Part shown: piece by piece, positions 58,389 through 64,000 of the stretch
Numbering within the stretch: position 1 is the first letter of the stretch
How the letters are laid out: every line of letters begins with the position of its first letter
Program-made: the position numbers and the translations under genes
Notes under the pieces: generated by a model
The model's input: the letters and a program-made list of their open reading frames with translations, nothing else
Database searches by the model: none
What the model was told of the DNA's origin: nothing
Assembly: GCF_030238365.1 (NCBI RefSeq)
Contig: NZ_JASSOT010000063.1
Coordinates: 62,001-126,000 of the forward strand
Origin: Lelliottia wanjuensis
GTDB lineage: Bacteria > Pseudomonadota > Gammaproteobacteria > Enterobacterales > Enterobacteriaceae
Reading direction: 5' to 3'
Length of the DNA: 64,000 bases

Positions 58389-58402
58389 ATAGCAACGGCT
58401 AT
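58389..58402. promoter_or_regulatory. Candidate MntR box 1 upstream of mntP
   Basis: ATAGCAACGGCTAT matches the core of the MntR operator (ATAGC-N4-GCTAT) known from E. coli mntH. Ten bases after the yobD stop. Confidence 0.7.
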
Positions 58403-58431
58403 ATATTGTCTCTTTTCGCGGCGAGCAATAT

Positions 58432-58445
58432 ATAGCCACAGCTAT
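58432..58445. promoter_or_regulatory. Candidate MntR box 2 upstream of mntP
   Basis: ATAGCCACAGCTAT, same core as box 1, with centres 43 bases apart (about four helical turns). The two boxes together also form nested inverted repeats of 6 and 12 bases. Confidence 0.7.
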
Positions 58446-58496
58446 ATTCCCGCCTGAATTAACTTATATTTATTAACGTTATTCTCACCAATAAAT

Positions 58497-58515
58497 CTAA
58501 ATGAAAATCGTTATC
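58497..58515. promoter_or_regulatory. Candidate Fur box upstream of mntP
   Basis: CTAAATGAAAATCGTTATC matches the 19-base Fur consensus at 14 positions and lies between the MntR boxes and the riboswitch. Confidence 0.55.
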
Positions 58516-58574
58516 AACAAGTTAATGGAATAATACCTTCCTGTTGTTGTTTTATATTCTCAAAATATGTTAAG

Positions 58575-58715
58575 GTTGCGCCCGTCGTTGGGGAGTAGCC
58601 GATTTCCCGTCCCAGGGAAATGTACGTGTCAACATACTCGTTGAAAAACGTGGTGCGTACGGATCGCTTTCTGCACAGATTCTGTGCATTGAGGTCAGGC
58701 GAGACCATAGATACA
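58575..58715 (+). ncRNA. yybP-ykoY manganese riboswitch
   Basis: GC-rich leader with the class landmarks TTGGGGAGTAGCC near the 5' end and GAGACCATAGATAC near the 3' end, connected by stems including TGCACAGATTCTGTGCA. The family binds Mn2+ and controls mntP in E. coli. It ends about 65 bases before mntP, leaving room for an expression platform over the ribosome site (GGGGGCAGTG region and downstream). Confidence 0.88.
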
Positions 58716-58778
58716 TCAACTGCTGTTTACTGGGGGCAGTGATGTGTCATATGGATATCCCCGGTCTGGACGCTTTAA

Positions 58779-59345
58779 ATGAATATCTCCGCTACGATCC
58801 TTCTCGCTTTCGGCATGTCCATGGACGCTTTCGCGGCCTCAATGGGTAAAGGTGCCACGCTCCACAAACCAAAATTCTCTGAAGCCCTGCGCACGGGTCT
58901 TATTTTCGGCGCTATCGAAACCCTCACCCCGCTTATCGGCTGGGGACTTGGCATGCTCGCCAGCCAGTTTGTGCTGGAGTGGAACCACTGGATTGCCTTT
59001 ATCCTGCTGGCGTTCCTCGGCGGGCGAATGGTGATTGAAGGGTGTCGCGGAAGTACAGCTGAAGACGAAGCGCCGATTCACCGCCACGGTTTCTGGCTGC
59101 TGGTGACCACCGCGATTGCCACCAGCCTGGATGCGATGGCCGTCGGCGTCGGTCTGGCGTTCCTGCAGGTGAATATCATCGCCACCGCGCTGGCTATCGG
59201 CTGTGCCACGCTGATCATGTCGACGCTGGGAATAATGGTCGGTCGCTTTATCGGCCCGCTGTTAGGTAAGCGAGCCGAAATCCTGGGCGGTATCGTGTTA
59301 ATCGGGATTGGCGGACAGATCCTCTGGTCGCACTTCTACGGTTAA
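58779..59345 (+). CDS. mntP: Manganese efflux pump MntP
   Basis: Inner-membrane exporter of 188 residues with six helices in two similar halves. [14 protein letters not shown] in helix 1 and [14 protein letters not shown] in helix 4 carry the paired aspartates of the transport site. Control by MntR, Fur and the riboswitch is suggested by the leader. Its TAA overlaps the stop of convergent rlmA. Confidence 0.96.
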   Translation: MNISATILLAFGMSMDAFAASMGKGATLHKPKFSEALRTGLIFGAIETLTPLIGWGLGMLASQFVLEWNHWIAFILLAFLGGRMVIEGCRGSTAEDEAPIHRHGFWLLVTTAIATSLDAMAVGVGLAFLQVNIIATALAIGCATLIMSTLGIMVGRFIGPLLGKRAEILGGIVLIGIGGQILWSHFYG

Positions 59346-60157
59346 CCCTCGCGCTGCCAGCAGTGAAGACTGAAATCTGTCTGGCAGCGAAACACCTCTT
59401 GTTTCCCTAAAGTTTCCCATACTTCCGGTTTTGCCCGCCACGCGAACGGCGTCATCTGGAGCAGCGCCACCGCCTCCTCGCCTGTCAGTGTCATTTCGTA
59501 GCCCAATGACTGCTCATGCTTCAACGCAAAACCGGCCAGTTGTTCGGAATGCGGGGCATGCAGGCGCACTTCGTCGTAAATCAGTCCTTTCATTTCCATC
59601 AGGTGTTTCGGCCCCGGTGTCACGGTGATCACCCATCCGCCCGGTTTGACGACCCGCGCCAGCTCTTCTGCTTTACACGGGGCGTAGATACGGATAATCG
59701 CATCCTGGCTGGCCTCTTCAAACGGCAGACGATGGCTCGAGGCCACACAAAATGTCACCTGCGGATAGCGCTTCGCCGCGGCGCGAATGGCCGATTTAGA
59801 GACATCCAGCCCCACCGTTTCGGCGCCTTTGCTTTTCGCCACCTCCGCGAAGGCTGCTGTGTAGTAGCCTTCTCCGCAGCCGATATCCAGAATCGACGTG
59901 GCGTTCTCTTCCATCACCGTGGCGAGCCGTTCAGCCACGGCATCACGCAGCGGCTGATAATGACCGGCGTCGAGAAACGCGCGACGCGCCTGCATCATCT
60001 CAGCGGAATCTCCCGGATCCCGGGAGCGTTTGTGCTGAACGGGCAGCAAATTCACATAGCCTTCTTTCGCCTTGTCAAACCGGTGCCCCTGCGGACAGGT
60101 ATAGCTATTGTGTTCGTGCGTCAGCAGCGCGTGGCATAAGGGACAACTGAATGACAT
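59342..60157 (-). CDS. rlmA: 23S rRNA (guanine-745-N1) methyltransferase
   Basis: SAM-dependent methyltransferase of 271 residues. N-terminal zinc site C5, C8, C21, H25 (SCPLCH and CPQGHRFD); SAM loop [25 protein letters not shown] is strongly conserved. Start at MSFSCPLCH; seven upstream codons are discarded because relatives begin here. Convergent with mntP, stops overlapping by 2 bases. Confidence 0.95.
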   Translation of the reverse strand: MSFSCPLCHALLTHEHNSYTCPQGHRFDKAKEGYVNLLPVQHKRSRDPGDSAEMMQARRAFLDAGHYQPLRDAVAERLATVMEENATSILDIGCGEGYYTAAFAEVAKSKGAETVGLDVSKSAIRAAAKRYPQVTFCVASSHRLPFEEASQDAIIRIYAPCKAEELARVVKPGGWVITVTPGPKHLMEMKGLIYDEVRLHAPHSEQLAGFALKHEQSLGYEMTLTGEEAVALLQMTPFAWRAKPEVWETLGKQEVFRCQTDFSLHCWQREG

Positions 60158-60223
60158 GGTAACTCCAGGCAATATCAAAGGGCGAAAGTGTACCGCTATT
60201 CGCCCTGGTATAAAACGCCTGGC

Positions 60224-61942
60224 TTAGCGCATCACGATAAGATGGTTAGAATCAGGTGGCAGGCCGTCGGGTTCGACGTTTTCAATGCGCAAAACATCGC
60301 CCATAATCTGGCTGAACACGGGTGCCGACACCGCCCCGCCGTAATAGCTGCCGTTTTGCGGATCGTTGATGACTACCGCGAGGGCAAACATCGGATGGCT
60401 GGCCGGCGCCACGCCTGCCGTGTAGGCCACGTATTTATCGACATACTTGCCATCGTCGCCAATCTTTTTCGCGGTGCCGGTTTTGATCGCCACGCGATAA
60501 TCGCGCACCGCCGCTTTGATGCCCCCGCCGCCCGGCAGCGCGACGCTCTCCATCATATGTTCGACCTGATGGACAATCTCCTCCGGCATCACCTGGTGGC
60601 CCATCACCGGCGGATCGATGCGTGTAATCGACAGCGGGCGTTCCAGGCCGTAGCTGCCGATGGTGGCGTAAACGTGCGCCAGCTGCAGCGGTGTAACCAT
60701 CAAACCGTAGCCAAAGGCAAAGGTCGCGCGGTCGAGCTGACTCCAGAATTTACGCTGCGGCAGCAGGCCGCTGCTCTCCCCCGTCAGCCCAAGTCCGGTG
60801 CTTGAGCCAAAACCGAAGCCCTGATAGGTATCCAGCAGGTGCTGAATGGGCATCGCCAGCGACAGGCGCGACACGCCCGTATCGCTCGATTTTTGTAAAA
60901 TGCCGGTCAGGGAGAGTTCAGGATAATAGCCGACGTCGCGGATCCGGTGACCATCCAGCGTGTACGGATGCGTATCAATGACGCTGTCCGGTTTCACCAG
61001 GCCCTGCTGAAGCGCCGTCATCAGTACCAGCGGTTTGACCGTGGAACCGGGCTCGAAGGTGTCGCTGATCGCCCGATTGCGGAAATCGTTTAGCGTCGCC
61101 CCTTCGCGGTTGTTCGGGTTGAAGTCCGGGAAACTCGCCATCGAGAGGATTTCCCCGGTCTGGACGTTAATCAACACCGCCGCACCGGATTCGGCTTTGT
61201 TCCACGCCACGGCGTTATCCAGCGCATCTTCGGTGATGGTTTGTAGCCGCTCGTCGATACTGAGCTGAATGTTATGCGCCGGAACCGGCGAGACTTCTGT
61301 CAGGTTCTCAATGACGTGGCCGTAGCGGTCTTCCCTTACCCGTCGAACGCCCGGTTTGCCGGTTAGCTGGGCGTTAAAGCTCTTTTCAACGCCCTCAATC
61401 CCCTGCCCGTCGATGTTGGTAAAGCCGAGCAGATTGGCGGCCACGTGTCCCGCAGGATAAAAGCGGCGCGATTCGTCGCGCAGGTTAATCCCCGGTAAGT
61501 TGAGTTTGTCGATCCACTGGGCCTGGGAGGGGTCCACCTGACGGGCCAGGTAGATAAAACGCCCCTGAGGACTGGCATTGATTCGCGCGGCCAGGCTGCT
61601 GAGGGAGATATGCAGGGCATTCGCCAGGGCCTGCCAGCGGTCGTCAAAGCCGACGCCCCCTTTGGCGAGAACCGTTTTCGGGTCGGCCCACACGGCCTGA
61701 ACCGGGACACTCACCGCCAGCGGACGGCCCTCACGATCGGTGATCATCCCGCGCGGCGCGTTTATCGCCACTTCGCGCAGGGAGCGCATATCTTCCTGTT
61801 TCACCAGGTTGTCAGGCTTGATGATTTGTAACCAGGCGACGCGGCCCAGAAGGAAGGTCAGGCTGCCTAAAATGGCGATGCAAAGCAGGACAAAACGCGC
61901 CGGGGTGAAATTTCCGGCAGGAGGAGTAGTTTTCTTTTTCAC
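60224..61942 (-). CDS. Second FtsI-type transpeptidase (PBP3SAL-like)
   Basis: Class B penicillin-binding protein of 572 residues, clearly FtsI-related. One N-terminal helix (residues about 16-36), pedestal domain (VAINAPRGMITDREG, VEKSFNAQLTG), and transpeptidase domain with nucleophile S300 in GSTVK, SSD at 352-354 (SSN in E. coli FtsI) and KTG at 487-489. The GTG at 61940-61942 has GGAG 5 bases upstream. It lies between rlmA and cspC, where Salmonella carries PBP3SAL, a divisome transpeptidase used in acidic conditions. The housekeeping ftsI would be in the dcw cluster, so this is a paralog. Confidence 0.88.
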   Translation of the reverse strand: MKKKTTPPAGNFTPARFVLLCIAILGSLTFLLGRVAWLQIIKPDNLVKQEDMRSLREVAINAPRGMITDREGRPLAVSVPVQAVWADPKTVLAKGGVGFDDRWQALANALHISLSSLAARINASPQGRFIYLARQVDPSQAQWIDKLNLPGINLRDESRRFYPAGHVAANLLGFTNIDGQGIEGVEKSFNAQLTGKPGVRRVREDRYGHVIENLTEVSPVPAHNIQLSIDERLQTITEDALDNAVAWNKAESGAAVLINVQTGEILSMASFPDFNPNNREGATLNDFRNRAISDTFEPGSTVKPLVLMTALQQGLVKPDSVIDTHPYTLDGHRIRDVGYYPELSLTGILQKSSDTGVSRLSLAMPIQHLLDTYQGFGFGSSTGLGLTGESSGLLPQRKFWSQLDRATFAFGYGLMVTPLQLAHVYATIGSYGLERPLSITRIDPPVMGHQVMPEEIVHQVEHMMESVALPGGGGIKAAVRDYRVAIKTGTAKKIGDDGKYVDKYVAYTAGVAPASHPMFALAVVINDPQNGSYYGGAVSAPVFSQIMGDVLRIENVEPDGLPPDSNHLIVMR

Positions 61943-62083
61943 CCGAGCTCCAGGTCTGATAAACAACGCCCTGATTTAACGGGAAAAACGTGACTTTTGG
62001 TGCGAAAACAATGCTTCTAACCTCGTAGCTTTGCAACAAACTACTAACAGAAGCTAAAGAGGTAACATTTTGAAAGAAGAGGA

Positions 62084-62110
62084 TTAAAAAAGCCCCGCAC
62101 AGGCGAGGCT
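62084..62110 (-). terminator. Intrinsic terminator of cspC
   Basis: On the minus strand AGCCTCGC-CTGT-GCGGGGCT, one mismatch, followed by TTTTTTAAT, 51 bases after the cspC stop. Confidence 0.85.
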
Positions 62111-62161
62111 TGATGTCTGAGAGCGAAACGCTTAAGCGTTTCTGAATCAGCAGGGATTCGA

Positions 62162-62371
62162 TCAGATAGCGGTTACGTTAACAGCAGCCGGACCTTTCTG
62201 GCCGTCCTGAATTTCGAACTCAACGTTCTGGCCTTCAGCCAGAGTTTTGAAGCCGTTACCCTGGATTGCAGAGAAGTGTACGAACACATCTTTGCTGCCG
62301 TCAGCAGGAGTAATGAAGCCAAAACCTTTAGACTCGTTGAACCACTTAACTTGACCTTTAATCTTTGCCAT
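62162..62371 (-). CDS. cspC: Cold-shock-like protein CspC
   Basis: Nucleic-acid chaperone of 69 residues with RNP1 KGFGFITP and RNP2 VFVHFSAI. Sequence looks identical to enterobacterial CspC; constitutive, stabilises rpoS and other stress mRNAs. ATG at MAKIKG with AAGGA upstream. yobF lies just upstream in the same transcript. Confidence 0.97.
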
Positions 62372-62396
62372 TTGCAAAATTCCTTAGATTGTTTTC

Positions 62397-62528
62397 TTAG
62401 CCCGCAGGCATTGACATAGATAAAACTGAGACATTACTGCATGAGGCACTAATATAAGGTTCGGCAGAGAAGCGGTATTCAACGACAACGTGTTTACTCA
62501 GGACTTCTTTACTGAAAATGCCACACAT
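62397..62528 (-). CDS. yobF: Small stress protein YobF
   Basis: Short ORF of 43 residues starting [20 protein letters not shown], the first gene of the yobF-cspC operon; 25 bases separate its stop from cspC. The protein ends SMSMPAG, while the E. coli protein as I remember it (47 aa) ends in a different, longer tail encoded by the next frame. A one-base indel explains this. Function unknown; linked to heat and stress response in E. coli. Confidence 0.85.
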   Translation of the reverse strand: MCGIFSKEVLSKHVVVEYRFSAEPYISASCSNVSVLSMSMPAG

Positions 62529-63050
62529 AAACAGAACTGTACCTCGTTTGACCCAAAACGTGTTATTACATACAACGAAAATTATGGCAAGCCATTTTTA
62601 AACGTGTCTAGATCCGCCGCACAAACTCTGATGTGACCTTGCGACATTATGCACAACTGCATGCACGCATGACCGCACGTCAACCAGCGCCTACCGTCAG
62701 ACAGGAGCCCACAGAGGCCCTGTAATCTAAAGCAATTTTACCTTAGCTCAATCTTTGATATAGATCCAGCCAGCGCGGAATCTTTATTAGATGCAATGAT
62801 TGAGTTAGAACAATTTGCGAAAAGTTATGCTGAAATCAACGTAAGGGTTTGAGTTTCACAATGAAATTTTCCGGTTATTTATTGTTCGCCTTCATCATAT
62901 AAGTCTGAGACGCCAGTTTTCAGTTTTGCACCAAAATAATGAAACTTTTATGACCTTGCTTCAAAAGAAAGCAAGAAAAACGTTTCGATGGAAATACACG
63001 ACAAGGGCCAGAATTGTAATAAAGAATATATTCAGCGCAGCGGCGAGAGA
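62529..63050. promoter_or_regulatory. yobF-cspC leader and gene-free region
   Basis: A 522-base stretch. The first part is the expected promoter and leader of yobF-cspC. An open frame without any start codon runs from the TGA at 62670 to the TGA at 62852 on the plus strand (contains MIELEQFAKSYAEINVRV near the end), perhaps the remnant of a gene. The rest is AT-rich with no feature I can name. Confidence 0.4.
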
Positions 63051-64000
63051 TCACAGGGATAAATATTGACCAATTTTCAATATTCTAAAGTTGTCATTAA
63101 TCTGGGCTACATTACTCAGCGCCTGAGTCAGTTCCAGCACCGGCTCGTCGAGGGACTCATCGGCCAGCTCAAACACGCCCCAGTGGATCGGAAAGGCGCG
63201 CGGCATTCCCATCTGCTGCCAGAGTGCGATGGCGGATTGCGGATCCATATGATGGGCCGACATGAACCAGCGTGGTGCATACGCACCGGCAGGTAGCGCC
63301 GCGGCGGTGATCTCCCCCAGCCTTTCGGGGATGGCGAGCAGCTGTGGGGAATACCCCGTATCGCCGCTGAACCAGAAACGTTGCGTTGTCCCTTCGAACA
63401 CCCACCCGCACCACAGCGAACGATTTCGGTTCCAGAACGTGCGCATACTCCAGTGTTGAGCGGGCACTGCGGTAATCGCGAGCCCCTGAAAGATAGCGCT
63501 CTGCCACCAGTCGAGTTCAATAATGCTTTTCGCCCCGCGACGGCGGAACCAGTCGCCGAGGCCCAGCGGTACAAACACCCTGAGATCGGGAAAACGGCGC
63601 AGCAGGCGGCGGACAGTGGCGGAATCGAGATGATCGTAATGATTGTGAGAGATGACTAACGCATCGAGCCGCGGGAGCGTCTCAACGGAGATAACCGGTG
63701 GGGTTTTGCGTTCCGGCCCTACAAAGGGTAACGGAGAGGCGCGTCGGGAGAAAACCGGATCGGTCAGCAGATATTGCCCATCTAACCGCAGCAGCACGCT
63801 GGCATGCCCCAGCCACCAGACGCCATCTTCTGAGAGGTCGTTCAGCTCGGCAGGCTGCCACCACTGGCGGACAAAATCGTGATAACCAAGTGAAGGCGGC
63901 TTCGGTACTCCGGCCGCTTTACGCTCCTTTCGCCAGCGCTCGACGTCACCCGGCTGATGACCGGTGAAGTCGATATTGCGAAATCCGTCGGGGGTATGAT
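63051..64000 (-). CDS. Metallo-beta-lactamase-fold hydrolase, 5' part cut
   Basis: At least 316 codons, open to the window end. The frame reads upstream of the internal GTG at 63797 through NDLSEDGVWWLGHASVLL and HTPDGFRNIDFTGHQPGD, so the true start lies beyond 64000. The metal site HNHYDHLD, then FSGDTGYSP and the late IHWGVFEL, place it in the RomA/NAPE-phospholipase D-like branch of the superfamily. RomA of Enterobacter was named for effects on outer membrane proteins; the substrate of this enzyme is unknown. Not obviously linked to yobF-cspC. Confidence 0.85.
   Translation of the reverse strand, partial: HTPDGFRNIDFTGHQPGDVERWRKERKAAGVPKPPSLGYHDFVRQWWQPAELNDLSEDGVWWLGHASVLLRLDGQYLLTDPVFSRRASPLPFVGPERKTPPVISVETLPRLDALVISHNHYDHLDSATVRRLLRRFPDLRVFVPLGLGDWFRRRGAKSIIELDWWQSAIFQGLAITAVPAQHWSMRTFWNRNRSLWCGWVFEGTTQRFWFSGDTGYSPQLLAIPERLGEITAAALPAGAYAPRWFMSAHHMDPQSAIALWQQMGMPRAFPIHWGVFELADESLDEPVLELTQALSNVAQINDNFRILKIGQYLSL

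Noticed and set aside
58514-58708. Minus-strand open frame of 64 codons
   Set aside because: Lies opposite the riboswitch; RNA structure explains the sequence better.
60224-61942. Housekeeping ftsI
   Set aside because: No dcw genes (mraZ, mraW, ftsL, murE) around it; position between rlmA and cspC fits the PBP3SAL paralog.

Overview
The window is chromosomal DNA from a GC-rich member of the Enterobacteriaceae. The right two thirds hold the familiar treA-ymgE-ycgR-emtA-ldcA-cvrA-dadXA-ycgB-fadR-nhaB-dsbB-ycgNML-minCDE block joined directly to rnd-fadD-yeaY-tsaB-yoaA-yoaB-yoaH-pabB-nudL-sdaA-pdeD-yoaE-manXYZ-yobD-mntP-rlmA-ftsI2-cspC. In E. coli K-12 the min block and the rnd/fadD block lie far apart; here they are contiguous, as I recall for Salmonella. 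Together with an ERIC element and a second FtsI of the PBP3SAL type, this points to the Enterobacter/Lelliottia/Leclercia neighbourhood. That assignment is inference.

Positions 1-12440 (minus strand) carry one long catabolic operon. The gene order iacH-iacA-iacB-iacI-iacC-iacD-iacE-iacF-iacG is the order described for indole-3-acetic acid (auxin) degradation in Pseudomonas putida 1290. A MarR-type gene (iacR) lies upstream. Downstream come an MHS-family permease and beta-ketoadipate genes (pcaI, pcaJ, pcaD, and catB cut by the window edge). Read together: uptake of the aromatic acid, oxidation of IAA by a flavin monooxygenase (IacA with reductase IacG), further processing (IacB, IacE, IacH, IacI), a Rieske dioxygenase step towards catechol (IacC/IacD with reductase IacF), then ortho-cleavage products taken to succinyl-CoA. 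Catechol 1,2-dioxygenase, muconolactone isomerase and thiolase are not in the window.

Positions 12441-20834 are accessory: an ERIC element, an ACS-type MFS permease, a GlxA-type AraC regulator with a second type I GAPDH, a strict 101-bp tandem array of REP-like sequence, a divergent MFS exporter/AraC-cupin regulator pair, and a RafY-like glycoporin. Periplasmic trehalase (treA) follows, then a Fur-box-associated TonB-dependent siderophore receptor placed between treA and ymgE.

Positions 24847-64000 are mostly core genome: c-di-GMP signalling (ycgR with a sigma-28 promoter; pdeD), murein recycling and cleavage (ldcA, emtA), D-alanine catabolism (dadAX), fatty-acid control (fadR, fadD with a FadR-like box), disulfide formation (dsbB), cell division (minCDE, second FtsI), folate (pabB), serine catabolism (sdaA), mannose PTS (manXYZ) and manganese export (mntP). 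The mntP leader shows two MntR-like boxes, a Fur-like box and a yybP-ykoY riboswitch. Interspersed are REP/BIME elements and four copies of a short GC-rich hairpin repeat. The window ends inside a metallo-beta-lactamase-fold gene. I saw no tRNA, rRNA, CRISPR array, transposase or prophage gene.
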